Assembly (NCBI RefSeq): GCF_004006175.1 | Contig: NZ_CP033219.1 | Coordinates: 3,906,001-3,970,000 of the forward strand | From: Parasedimentitalea marina | GTDB lineage: Bacteria > Pseudomonadota > Alphaproteobacteria > Rhodobacterales > Rhodobacteraceae | Length of the DNA: 64,000 bases | Direction of reading: 5' to 3' | Shown here: positions 25,287 to 33,950 of the stretch, piece by piece | Numbering within the stretch: position 1 is the stretch's first letter | Layout: the number at the start of each line of letters is the position of its first letter | Translations under genes and position numbers: made by a program | The notes under the pieces: model-generated | Databases searched by the model: none | What the model was told of the DNA's origin: nothing | What the model saw: the letters and a program-made list of their open reading frames with translations, nothing else

Positions 25287-26732
25287 ATGACAAGACTAAG
25301 TCGCCAAATAATAACAGCAGCAATCACGACTTTGCCGCTCATGGCTGCAGCCCCGTCCGTTGCGCAGGTCAGTCAGCCAAATATCATTTATTTGCTGGTC
25401 GATAACTGGGGTTGGGGTGACATCGGGCTGCAGGGAAGCATTGTTCCGACGCCGGAAATAGACGCGCTGGCAGCACAAGGTATGCGGTTTTTAAACTTCA
25501 ACATCGAAAACCAATGCACGCCAACCCGCTCCGCCATTCACACCGGCCGTTTGCCAATCCGCTCTGGGACGCAGAAAGTTGCGGCGCCGGGCGAGCCTGA
25601 CGGGCTTGCGCCTTGGGAATACACCATCGCAGAGCTGCTTTCGGATGCGGGGTACAAGACGGCCCTGTTCGGCAAATGGCACATCGGGTCGCAAGTTGGT
25701 CGCCATCCCAGCGATCAGGGCTATGACGAGTGGTGGGGGATCAACGAAGGATCAAACGCTGCTGCTTACACGTCGACGGCTGAGTTCGACCCCGCCGTCG
25801 CCGCCACGCCACATTTTTGGCAAGGCAAAAAAGGCGCGCCGTCCTATGAAACCGAACTGTATGACATCGCCGGGAAAACAACATTCGACCGGAAAATAAC
25901 CGACCGCGCCGTCGATTACATTCAACGCAATGCCGACGCGGAAGACCCCTTTTTTCTATATGTCGGCTTCACCCAATTTCACCCACCCTGGGTGGTTCAT
26001 CCAGAGTTCGACGGGGTCTCAGGGGCGGGGTATTATTCGGACATCAAATACGAGGTGGACCACAACATTGGTCGCATTCTTGAAACGCTTGAAACAGCCA
26101 ATGCCGCCGAAAATACCATTGTCATCCTGACTGGCGACAACGGGCCGGGCACGTTGCCGCAGGGGCTGGGCTATGCAACTGGCGAAGTTGGCGGGTCAAC
26201 TGGCCCTTGGCGCGGCGCATTGAGCACCGGCTACGAGGGTGGATTGCGGACCCCCGGCATGATCCGGTGGCCTGGTGAAATTCAACCCGGTGTTGTGACC
26301 AATGAAATCATTTCCGTGCTGGATATTTATCCAACGCTGGCCACTTTGGTGGGCGCATCTGACCGCATACCAACAGACCGACCGATTGATGGGATCGACC
26401 AGAGTGCCTTTTTGCTTGGCAATCAGGAAACCTCTAATCGCCAGCATATTGTCACATTTGTCGGTGATGATGTGTTCGCAGTGAAATGGCGGGACTTGAA
26501 AGTGCATTTCCTTGTTGCCGAGGCAACTTTTTCGGAAATCAAAAGGCTTACTTTTCCACAGGTCTATAACGTCAAAGAAGACCCCGCGGAACAGTTTGAA
26601 CTTTGGGGTAACGAAGGATTTTCCCATGCTTGGGTGATGACCCCGGTGACCAAGATTCTAACCGACCTAACCCAGAGCATGGCAGATTTTCCAAACATTC
26701 AGCCCGGTCAAGATTTCTCTGGTTACGAGTAA
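25287..26732 (+). CDS. Secreted sulfatase (arylsulfatase family)
   Basis: A 481-residue enzyme with a signal peptide (about 1-27, cleavage near SVAQ). The metal site starts with VDNWGWGD (D39, N40). The sulfatase signature C77-T-P79-T-R81 in NQCTPTRSAIHTGR is the substrate for formylglycine formation, so an FGE-type or anaerobic maturase is needed. FGKWHIG and the later LTGDNGP supply the other catalytic and metal residues. It hydrolyses sulfate esters in the periplasm; the organic substrate is unknown, though marine relatives use algal polysaccharides or aryl sulfates. AAGGGA precedes the ATG. Base composition is slightly lower in GC than neighbours. Confidence 0.92.
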   Translation: MTRLSRQIITAAITTLPLMAAAPSVAQVSQPNIIYLLVDNWGWGDIGLQGSIVPTPEIDALAAQGMRFLNFNIENQCTPTRSAIHTGRLPIRSGTQKVAAPGEPDGLAPWEYTIAELLSDAGYKTALFGKWHIGSQVGRHPSDQGYDEWWGINEGSNAAAYTSTAEFDPAVAATPHFWQGKKGAPSYETELYDIAGKTTFDRKITDRAVDYIQRNADAEDPFFLYVGFTQFHPPWVVHPEFDGVSGAGYYSDIKYEVDHNIGRILETLETANAAENTIVILTGDNGPGTLPQGLGYATGEVGGSTGPWRGALSTGYEGGLRTPGMIRWPGEIQPGVVTNEIISVLDIYPTLATLVGASDRIPTDRPIDGIDQSAFLLGNQETSNRQHIVTFVGDDVFAVKWRDLKVHFLVAEATFSEIKRLTFPQVYNVKEDPAEQFELWGNEGFSHAWVMTPVTKILTDLTQSMADFPNIQPGQDFSGYE

Positions 26733-26815
26733 ATATCAAAGGAGACAAAGCAGACAATGGATCCAGCAGGGTCTCACCTCTTGCCGTCGTGATTCCCACG
26801 CGCTACGATTCGGCT

Positions 26816-27043
26816 ATGGCCACCTGTCTGCTCTATCGCCAAATCCCCGCCCGCGTTCCGCGATACTATCGTGTCGAACTGGCCATGAACCTGTTCTCCG
26901 AGGTCTCTGTGCTTCGCGAATGGGGCGTGGCCGGGTGCAATGGACAAAGTGCCATCAACATCTTCACCAACCTGCGTGATGCCTCGGTTGCAGCAGACCG
27001 GTACCGCAACCGGGCGTTAAAGCGCGGTTACGCCAGAGCCTGA
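26816..27043 (+). CDS. WGR domain protein
   Basis: A 75-residue protein made of one WGR domain. [25 protein letters not shown] contains the characteristic Y-x-L-x-x-x-x-x-x-F-x-x-W/V...R-x-W-G-R/V-x-G pattern, and the C-terminal helix ends [13 protein letters not shown] domains occur in PARP proteins and in bacterial MolR-type and stand-alone proteins, where they bind nucleic acids or act as interaction modules. The canonical WGR tripeptide reads WGV here. No clear ribosome binding site precedes ATG 26816; an in-frame GTG at 26789 would add nine residues. Its end overlaps the convergent amidohydrolase gene by 16 bases. Confidence 0.75.
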   Translation: MATCLLYRQIPARVPRYYRVELAMNLFSEVSVLREWGVAGCNGQSAINIFTNLRDASVAADRYRNRALKRGYARA

Positions 27044-28224
27044 ACCGCCCCGGCGAGGACCTGCAATCCAAGCACCAGATCTGCCTCGTCTGTGTCTTCA
27101 TCAAAGGCATGGCTGATGCCACCGATCGAGGGCACAAACAGCATCGCCACCGGCATCACTGCCGCCATGTTTGACGCATCATGCAATGCCCCGGACGGCA
27201 TGCTCCGCCACTGACCGGGGGCCGTCGCTTCGGCAGAGGCCGCCAACCTGGCCTGCAGGTCAGCATCCATCGGCACCGGCTCAATCCCCATCACTGGTTC
27301 AAGAACAGCTTCCAGCCCACGCTCGGCAGCTGTTTCTGTCGCCAGATCGTGAATGATTTCGCCCATTCGGCGTAAGCGCTCGACGTCCCGGTCACGCCAT
27401 TGCATCGAAAATGTCACCCGCCCCGGCACAACAGATGAGGCATTGGGGTGCACAGATACATGACCAATGGTCCAAACAGTCGATGGTGTCACCACATCAG
27501 CCAGGCGCGCGTTCAGTGCGCTGTTGAACGCGGACAAACACTGAAACGCGTCCTGACGCAGATGCATTGGAGTGGTGCCAGCATGGTTTTGACGACCGAC
27601 AAAGCTGATCCGCATGTCGCGAATACCAACGATATCGCTGACCACGCCAATCCGGTCGTCGCTTTGATCCAGTGACGGACCTTGTTCGATATGCATTTCA
27701 AGAAAGCCGCTAAAGCGCTCATGGGGCAGAAAGTCGCTGACCAGATCTGCCATCCGCTCTCGTGCGTCCCGCATGGAGACACCGCTGTCATCAGTAAGAG
27801 CATCTGCCTGCACCAGCGAGAGATTGCCCGACCAGACATCCGATCCGGTGGTCACACCAAAGCGGCCCTCCTCGTCCTGAAAGCTGACCACTGAGACCGG
27901 TGATCCACCCGCTTCCTTGGCGGCGCGGGCGATTTCCAGCCCGGCAATCACCCCCAGCGCCCCGTCCAACCAACCGCCCTCAGGCTGGGTGTCACTGTGC
28001 GAGCCGACCAGCAAAGAGCGGTCACCGCCAAGGCCAAACAGGTTTCCGACCGGATCATAATGCACCTCCAGTCCGGCCTCTGTCATACGCGAGGCCAACC
28101 ACTGCCGCGCAGCGATATCGGCATCACTATAGGCGCGGCGCACCACGCCCTTGCCGACACCCGAGGCTCCAAAGCTGCGTAACTTATGCAAGTCGGCCAA
28201 AAATCTCTCAGCATTCACATTCAT
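27028..28224 (-). CDS. M20-family amidohydrolase (allantoate / N-carbamoyl-amino-acid hydrolase type)
   Basis: A 398-residue dinuclear-zinc hydrolase. Metal ligands are seen in LLVGSHSDT (His), WLDGALGV (Asp), [10 protein letters not shown] (catalytic and metal Glu), EMHIEQGP (His) and, near the C-terminus, GISHAFDED (His). The dimerisation insert with [13 protein letters not shown] is typical of allantoate amidohydrolase and N-carbamoyl-L-amino-acid hydrolase (HyuC) enzymes. Substrate cannot be told apart by sequence. ATG 28224 is chosen (AGGA 6 bases upstream); an in-frame upstream extension is unlikely. It is not in a purine-degradation cluster here. Confidence 0.9.
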   Translation of the reverse strand: MNVNAERFLADLHKLRSFGASGVGKGVVRRAYSDADIAARQWLASRMTEAGLEVHYDPVGNLFGLGGDRSLLVGSHSDTQPEGGWLDGALGVIAGLEIARAAKEAGGSPVSVVSFQDEEGRFGVTTGSDVWSGNLSLVQADALTDDSGVSMRDARERMADLVSDFLPHERFSGFLEMHIEQGPSLDQSDDRIGVVSDIVGIRDMRISFVGRQNHAGTTPMHLRQDAFQCLSAFNSALNARLADVVTPSTVWTIGHVSVHPNASSVVPGRVTFSMQWRDRDVERLRRMGEIIHDLATETAAERGLEAVLEPVMGIEPVPMDADLQARLAASAEATAPGQWRSMPSGALHDASNMAAVMPVAMLFVPSIGGISHAFDEDTDEADLVLGLQVLAGAVQALA

Positions 28225-28396
28225 TTTTGGTCCTGCCTTTTGGATCTGATGTTCAGGTTGTTCCACAGCAATTTGCCGCTGGCAACACCGGGCCAGTCTG
28301 TTGCTACAATCGAAACTTGCTTAACAAGTGAAAGCCTCTCTTTCCACTGCCGCAATCCTCGCCTAAGACTTTGCCGTCAGATATAGGAACTGCTGC

Positions 28397-29050
28397 ATGT
28401 CTCACATCACATTAGTCCGCCACGGCCAGGCCAATACTGGCGCCCGGGACGAAGAAAGCTATGACAAGCTTAGCCCGCTGGGTCACCAACAGGCTGCCTG
28501 GTTGGGCGATCACCTGCGCGACAGCGGTGCCCACCATCCGCGGGTCTATTGCGGCACCCTGATCCGGCACTATGAGACGGCGCAGGGCATGGGCGTCGCC
28601 GACAACATAATCCGCGACCCCCGGCTGAACGAGATGGAGTATTTCTCGCTCGCGCAACAGATGGAGAAGCAACACGGGTTGGACATTCCAACCGAACGCG
28701 AAGGCTTTGTGCATCATCTACCGACTGTTTTTGCGGCCTGGGCAGCAGATGAAATTGACAATCCACCCGAAAGCTGGGGCGACTTTAACAGCCGCGTCAG
28801 CGCTGCTCTGTCTGAGATTGCCGAAGGTGAGGGCCCGGCACTGGTGGTGACCTCAGGCGGGTTGATTTCTATTGCAATGCGTCAGGCATTGGATCTTGAT
28901 ACCAAGGCGACGGCGCGTATGGCTCTGGCCATCATGAACAGTTCGATGCACCGGTTGCACCCGATCGGTGGCCATCTATGCCCGGTGCTGTTCAATGCCG
29001 TGCCACATCTGGACATGCCCGACCGCCACTACGCCCAAACTCATCTGTAA
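28397..29050 (+). CDS. Histidine phosphatase family protein
   Basis: A 217-residue member of the phosphoglycerate-mutase-like superfamily. The catalytic RHG motif is in ITLVRHGQAN (H9), the second Arg in VYCGTLIRHYETA, and the later catalytic His position is replaced by the sequence TSGGLIS, where a GH is usual. This makes a classical phosphoglycerate mutase unlikely and phosphatase chemistry uncertain. AGGAAC precedes the ATG. It starts a four-gene run with the GST and two saccharopine dehydrogenases, spaced by 24, 11 and 72 bases. Confidence 0.85.
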   Translation: MSHITLVRHGQANTGARDEESYDKLSPLGHQQAAWLGDHLRDSGAHHPRVYCGTLIRHYETAQGMGVADNIIRDPRLNEMEYFSLAQQMEKQHGLDIPTEREGFVHHLPTVFAAWAADEIDNPPESWGDFNSRVSAALSEIAEGEGPALVVTSGGLISIAMRQALDLDTKATARMALAIMNSSMHRLHPIGGHLCPVLFNAVPHLDMPDRHYAQTHL

Positions 29051-29074
29051 TTCCAGCACCCACAAGGATTCGAC

Positions 29075-29689
29075 ATGCAGCTCTATTGCGCCCCCGGTAC
29101 CATCTCAATCGCCGTCGCTATTGCCCTGCAAGAGGCCGGGCTGGAGTATGAGACCATCAAAATCGACTTTGCAGCCAAGGAACAAGCCGGGGCTGGTTAC
29201 GGCCAAATCAATCCCAAAGGCCGGGTGCCTGCGCTGGTTGTTGACGGCGGCATCCTGACCGAAACCGGGGCCCTGCTTGAATATATCGCAGACATCGCCC
29301 CCGACGCCAATCTGCGTCCCAGTGATCCCTTGATGCTGGCGCGCATGCGCGAGGTGATGTTCTATCTGGCCTCGACGATGCATGTGGCCCACGCCCATAA
29401 GATGCGCGGCAGCCGCTGGGCCAGTTCGCCATCTTCCTACAAGGACATGAAGGCGAAGGTGCCTCAAACCATGAGTGACTGCTGTCACTACATTTCGTCG
29501 AACGGATTGCGCGGACCCTTTATACTGGGCGAACAGATCAGCATCGCTGATTGTTATCTCTATACGATCTGCACCTGGTTGACAGGCGACGGGGTGACGC
29601 TCGATGACTTTCCAAAAATCAAAACATTCATGACCACCATGGAACAACGCGACTCGGTGCGTACGCTCTATGCTGACGGTCTGCTGTAA
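29075..29689 (+). CDS. Glutathione S-transferase family protein
   Basis: A 204-residue protein with the thioredoxin-like N-terminal domain (1-80) and helical C-terminal domain. The catalytic Ser/Cys region is CAPGTISIAVAIAL, resembling beta-class GSTs. The glutathione gamma-glutamyl site is in ILTETGALLEYIAD, and the cis-Pro in GRVPALV. The C-terminal N-capping box appears in ISIADCYLYT. Substrate unknown. It stands directly before the lysine-catabolic saccharopine genes, so it may have a role linked to that pathway or its reactive semialdehyde. Confidence 0.9.
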   Translation: MQLYCAPGTISIAVAIALQEAGLEYETIKIDFAAKEQAGAGYGQINPKGRVPALVVDGGILTETGALLEYIADIAPDANLRPSDPLMLARMREVMFYLASTMHVAHAHKMRGSRWASSPSSYKDMKAKVPQTMSDCCHYISSNGLRGPFILGEQISIADCYLYTICTWLTGDGVTLDDFPKIKTFMTTMEQRDSVRTLYADGLL

Positions 29690-29700
29690 AGGACAATACT

Positions 29701-30753
29701 ATGACACATCTCTGGGTTCGGGCCGAACAACGCCTTAACGAAGACCGCGTCGGGCTTACCCCTGAGGGCGCCCAGGCGCTGATGCAGGCGGGCCTTAAAG
29801 TCACAATCGAGCAAAGCTCGGTTCGGGCGATCCCACTGCAGGGCTATATCGATGCAGGCTGCGACATCGCGCCCGAAAACAGCTGGCCGCAGGCGCCATC
29901 CGATGCCATCATCTTTGGTCTCAAGGAACTGCCCGAGGACGGCACCCCACTGCCGCACCGCCACATCATGTTTGGTCACGCCTATAAAGGGCAGCATTCA
30001 GGCAAGGCGCTGCTGGATCGTTTCAAGGCTGGCGGTGGCACCCTGTATGATCTCGAGTATCTGGTTGAGGAAAACGGCCGTCGGGTGGCCGCCTTTGGCT
30101 ATTGGGCCGGCTATGCCGGTGCTGCGGTGACGTTGAAAACCTGGGCCGCCCAGAAAGTCGGCGGCAGCTGTGGTCCGGTTGGCGTTTACCCCAGCAAAGA
30201 CACCCTGCTGGCAGAGCTCGGCGCCGAGCTGGACGCCACTGGCACAGACCGCCCCACTGCCATGGTTATCGGTGCCATGGGCCGGGTCGGCACCGGTGCC
30301 GCTGATCTCTGCGAGGCAATGGGTGTCACCGTGACCAAATGGGACATGGCTGAGACCGCCAATGGCGGCCCCTTCCCCGAGATCCTGGCCCATGATCTGT
30401 TCCTCAACTGTATCTTTGCCCGTCCCGGCACCCCGGTGTTTGTGCCCCGCGACGCGCTGGATGCCCCCCGTCAGCTCAGCGCCATCGGCGATGTCGCCTG
30501 TGACCCGGACAGCGATTACAACCCGGTGCCCGTCTATGACCGCGCCACCACCTGGGAGGCCCCGGCCCTGCGCGTTGCCACAGACCCGGTGCTTGACGTG
30601 ATGGCAATCGACAACCTGCCGTCAATGCTGCCGGTCGAAAGCTCGCAGGACTATAGTGCTCAGTTGCTGCCATCGCTGCTAACACTGGTCGATCTTGAAA
30701 CTGGTGTCTGGGGACGGGCTGCGGCCACGTTCCGCGACCACACCAAAGACTAA
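29701..30753 (+). CDS. Saccharopine dehydrogenase, L-lysine-linked (LYS1/LKR-like)
   Basis: A 350-residue enzyme of the alanine-dehydrogenase-like fold. The N-terminal WVRAEQRLNEDRVGLTPEGA is the conserved lysine/2-oxoglutarate-site opening, with HIMFGHAYKGQ in the middle. The Rossmann segment TAMVIGAMGRVGTGAADLC binds the nicotinamide cofactor. In yeast the family interconverts saccharopine with lysine and 2-oxoglutarate; in plants and bacteria the lysine-2-oxoglutarate reductase direction starts lysine breakdown. It lies 11 bases after the GST gene and 72 before the second saccharopine dehydrogenase. Confidence 0.92.
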   Translation: MTHLWVRAEQRLNEDRVGLTPEGAQALMQAGLKVTIEQSSVRAIPLQGYIDAGCDIAPENSWPQAPSDAIIFGLKELPEDGTPLPHRHIMFGHAYKGQHSGKALLDRFKAGGGTLYDLEYLVEENGRRVAAFGYWAGYAGAAVTLKTWAAQKVGGSCGPVGVYPSKDTLLAELGAELDATGTDRPTAMVIGAMGRVGTGAADLCEAMGVTVTKWDMAETANGGPFPEILAHDLFLNCIFARPGTPVFVPRDALDAPRQLSAIGDVACDPDSDYNPVPVYDRATTWEAPALRVATDPVLDVMAIDNLPSMLPVESSQDYSAQLLPSLLTLVDLETGVWGRAAATFRDHTKD

Positions 30754-30825
30754 TCACATGTGCAGAGGTGGGTATTCGCACCACCTCTGCACCACTCGAA
30801 AAACCCATATGAGGGAGAGACACTC

Positions 30826-31968
30826 ATGACCATTCACTGGTGCGGCACCGGCCTTTCGGCCATTCCCGGTCTGCGTCGCCTGCTGCAGGCGGGACATGAC
30901 GTTGCGGTGTGGAACCGCACGATCGACAAGGCCCAAGAGGCCGTCGGTGACCTGACCAAAAACATCCAGGCCTTTGACATCGACAGCCTGACCGCGCAGG
31001 TCACCGCCAAGGACGTCATCGTCTCGATGCTGCCCGGCGATTGGCACGTGCCATTGGCTGAACTGGCCATCGCCAAGGGCGCGCATTTCGTGTCGTCCTC
31101 CTACATTGCACCTGAAATGCGTGCTCTGAACGATAAGGCCCGCGCCGCCGGGGTTGCTTTGGTCAACGAGGTCGGACTTGATCCCGGCATCGACCACCTG
31201 ATGGCCCATGCTCTGGTGGACGAGTACAAGGCATCCGCCGCCTATGATGCCGGCAACGACATCAGCTTCATCTCTTATTGCGGTGGCGTCCCCAAGATCG
31301 CCAATGACTTCCGTTACAAGTTCAGCTGGTCCCCTTTGGGCGTACTCAAGGCCCTGCGCTCGCCATCCCGTTCGATCCGCGACCACGCGCCGCTGGATGT
31401 TGCCCGCCCCTGGGATGCCATCTCCAGCTACACCGCGCCGCTGCCAACCCCGGAAACCTTCGAGGTCTACCCCAACCGCGACTCGCTGCCCTTTATGGAA
31501 CAGTATGAGTTTGGCACTGACTGGTCGGTCAAAGAATTCGTCCGCGGCACCCTGCGCCTGAACGGCTGGACAGCGGCTTGGGATGGTGTGTTCAAAGAGG
31601 TCGAAACCCTGTCCGGCCCCGAAGGCGACGCCCGGCTCAAGGACATGTCCGACCAGTTCTGGCAAGACCACGCCTATGACGAAGGCGAACCCGATCGCGT
31701 GGTTCTCTGCGTTGATCTGAAGGCTGAAAAAGACGGAACCAAGGTCTGGCACAAATCTTATGTCATGGATGCCTGGGGCGACGACAACGGCACCGCCATG
31801 GCCCGCCTGGTTTCGATCCCGGTTTCGCTGGCCATCGAGGCTACGATGAACGGCCAGATCGCTGCCGGTGTGCACGCCGCTCCCAGTGATGCCAAACTGG
31901 TTGCCGGTTGGATGTCGGAAATCGGCAAGCTGGCACAGCACCTGGAACTAACCGATCAATTGGCCTGA
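30826..31968 (+). CDS. Saccharopine dehydrogenase, L-glutamate-forming (LYS9-like)
   Basis: A 380-residue enzyme with an N-terminal Rossmann domain, here opening IHWCGTGLSAIPGLRRLL, a variant of the GxGxxG loop. The conserved substrate-binding region is NEVGLDPGIDHLMA, followed by SYCGGVP and FSWSPLGVLKA. It oxidises saccharopine to glutamate and 2-aminoadipate semialdehyde. GGGAG precedes ATG 30826; the open frame upstream is not used. With the preceding gene it forms a two-protein version of the fused plant/animal LKR-SDH. Confidence 0.93.
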   Translation: MTIHWCGTGLSAIPGLRRLLQAGHDVAVWNRTIDKAQEAVGDLTKNIQAFDIDSLTAQVTAKDVIVSMLPGDWHVPLAELAIAKGAHFVSSSYIAPEMRALNDKARAAGVALVNEVGLDPGIDHLMAHALVDEYKASAAYDAGNDISFISYCGGVPKIANDFRYKFSWSPLGVLKALRSPSRSIRDHAPLDVARPWDAISSYTAPLPTPETFEVYPNRDSLPFMEQYEFGTDWSVKEFVRGTLRLNGWTAAWDGVFKEVETLSGPEGDARLKDMSDQFWQDHAYDEGEPDRVVLCVDLKAEKDGTKVWHKSYVMDAWGDDNGTAMARLVSIPVSLAIEATMNGQIAAGVHAAPSDAKLVAGWMSEIGKLAQHLELTDQLA

Positions 31969-32017
31969 CACCCATCGGGGGCCGGCCGATCGCTGGCCCC
32001 TGTCCAAAGATCCCTAG

Positions 32018-32066
32018 TTCATCTGGCTGAAAATATCCCGGGGAGTTTGAGGGGCTGGCCCCTCAA
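32018..32066 (+). repeat. Extragenic repeat unit with terminator-like hairpin
   Basis: TTCATCTGGC, TGA, AAATATCCCGGGG (32018-32044), then the hairpin TTGAGGGGC/GCCCCTCAA at 32047-32066. It lies 50 bases after the LYS9-like gene. Confidence 0.75.
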
Positions 32067-32192
32067 GACCCGCAATAATGATTTGCGGCCGGAAACGCCT
32101 GGCACGATACCGTAGTACCCGGCTCACCCACTATGGGCTCCGCCCGTCCTCGCCTGAAATGCTCTCCCAGAGCATTTCCAAGACGGCGATGA

Positions 32193-32510
32193 CTACATTA
32201 AATCATCTTCTGCTTCTTGTGCGGAAATGCCCAAGGCATCCAGCCCATTCTCCAAATGATCCGACAGATGTGGTGTCCCCAACAAATAGTCAGCACAGGG
32301 GGTCGAGGCATCCCGTTTTACCGTCATAATTGCCTCTGCAAGATCTTCAGCAAAAAAGCTCTCCCGACCGATCCACATGACCGCCACCAGCTCGGCTTGT
32401 TCATCTTCGTTCAGCCGATCGATAAAGGCACGCAGCTCTCCCTCTGCCCGATGCAACTCGCGTGCCATCATCGCCACCTGCGCTATTTTTCGGGTAGAAA
32501 TGTTCAACAT
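32193..32510 (-). CDS. DUF3775 domain protein
   Basis: A 105-residue soluble acidic protein. The diagnostic parts are FIDRLNEDEQAELVAVMWIGR in the middle (residues about 29-50, quoted as its core NEDEQAELVA) and the C-terminal ADYLLGTPHLSDHLENGLDALG. It is shorter than many DUF3775 proteins, which carry an acidic insert after the first helix. Function unknown. It is convergent with the lysine-catabolic genes and lies 93 bases downstream of the adenylate cyclase in the same direction. Confidence 0.85.
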   Translation of the reverse strand: MLNISTRKIAQVAMMARELHRAEGELRAFIDRLNEDEQAELVAVMWIGRESFFAEDLAEAIMTVKRDASTPCADYLLGTPHLSDHLENGLDALGISAQEAEDDLM

Positions 32511-32603
32511 AACTTGGCTCCTTCCATCTCCTTCGTCTCACCCTAACAGATAGCCCAACACGCAAAGTAATCCTTGATCTGAAACAACTCAGACGCCGCC
32601 GCC

Positions 32604-33881
32604 TTAACGACGACCAAAGATTTCGATGCCGCCGCTGCGCCCGCGTAGCTCGGCGGCCGGCAGCGGGCTCCAACCTTGCGACGCGGGCGCCACCGATGCG
32701 GCCTCCAGTACCGCTGCCGAGACAATGATACCTTGCTGCTCCTGCTTGGTCAGCTGCTCCAGACGGGCCGCGATATTCACCGTGTCGCCAAACACCGTGT
32801 ATTCCAGCCGCTGCGGATCACCAACCACTCCCGAAAACACCTCGCCCCAATGCAAGCCAATTCCAACCGCGACCGCATCTTCCTTTGCAGCCTGCCTGGT
32901 ATCAGACCACTCCACCATGCTCTTCGCCAACCCCGAAGCACAGTCAACGGCCCTGACAGCCGCAGTGTCGCCCTCAAACAAAATCATGGCGGCATCGCCC
33001 ATAAATTTATCGATCATTCCACCGCAAGCGTCCGCAGATCCCTGCACCCGACTGCGAAAATCGGTAATGAAATCGCCAACCTGCTGCGGATCACGACCCT
33101 GAGACCAGCGGGTAAAGCCGCGTATATCAATGAACAAAACCGCCATGTTCTGGCGACTGCCCCGGCGCAGTTCATCCAACCCGGTGTTCGCCAGCCGCGC
33201 CGTCAGTTGAACCGGCAGATAACGGTTCAAATTGGCCTTTTGCTGCGCTTCAGAAATCGATTGATGCACCAGGCGCCGTGTTCTCCAGGCTGCAACAACC
33301 AGCACAATACCGCCCAGGGCAATCATGGTGATACGGACGATATTGGGCGGGCCAGATAGCAGGTTCTGCGCCCGCTCTACAATAAAGGGCGTCACCTCCT
33401 CAGGTTGCCACAGTGACAGCGCCGCCAGACCGACTGCGATAAACGTAACGCAATAGGCCTGCAAATAAGGATTAAACCGCAGCACAGTGAAGCCCAGAAT
33501 GACCGGCACCAGCCATGTCGGTGGCAGGATAAACGTCAGCTCTCCGGGCAAGCCGGAGTTCAACAAACTGACCCAGGTGTTTGCCAGCATGAACAAACAG
33601 TCCACCGTAACCAGCAGCCAGACCATCCAGCTGCGAATACGCCCTGTCCGCGCCATCCAAAAGGCGCCCAGCCCGACCAGAAGATACGAGACCATGGTCA
33701 TCACCGCGAAAACCCACTGACGCCGCAGATAGTGTTCCGGCTCAATCTCGCTACCTGCAACGGCAAGGTAGAACATTCCCAAGAGGCCAAGGGAGACCGC
33801 AACCCGTAACAGCGATACAACCTGCTCTGCTTCGACTTCTGCTTTCTTCAGCAGTGCGTTATCTGGTGCAAGTATACTCAT
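32604..33881 (-). CDS. Membrane-bound class III adenylate/guanylate cyclase
   Basis: A 425-residue protein. Six transmembrane helices fill about residues 22-205. A short linker is followed by the cyclase catalytic domain (about 240-425). Metal-binding Asp residues are in VLFIDIRGFT and DKFMGDAAMILFEG. The transition-state and base-selecting region is LEYTVFGDTVNIAARLEQ, with Asn and Arg present. The six-helix anchor resembles membrane sensors found in many alphaproteobacterial cyclases; the signal is unknown. It makes cAMP (or cGMP) at the inner face of the membrane. It lies 69 bases after rmuC. Confidence 0.92.
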   Translation of the reverse strand: MSILAPDNALLKKAEVEAEQVVSLLRVAVSLGLLGMFYLAVAGSEIEPEHYLRRQWVFAVMTMVSYLLVGLGAFWMARTGRIRSWMVWLLVTVDCLFMLANTWVSLLNSGLPGELTFILPPTWLVPVILGFTVLRFNPYLQAYCVTFIAVGLAALSLWQPEEVTPFIVERAQNLLSGPPNIVRITMIALGGIVLVVAAWRTRRLVHQSISEAQQKANLNRYLPVQLTARLANTGLDELRRGSRQNMAVLFIDIRGFTRWSQGRDPQQVGDFITDFRSRVQGSADACGGMIDKFMGDAAMILFEGDTAAVRAVDCASGLAKSMVEWSDTRQAAKEDAVAVGIGLHWGEVFSGVVGDPQRLEYTVFGDTVNIAARLEQLTKQEQQGIIVSAAVLEAASVAPASQGWSPLPAAELRGRSGGIEIFGRR

Positions 33882-33950
33882 GTTCTATAAGGCCTCAGTG
33901 ACACAATGATTTTGCGGTACTTAGGAATGGTTCTTCAATAATTCAAAAAA

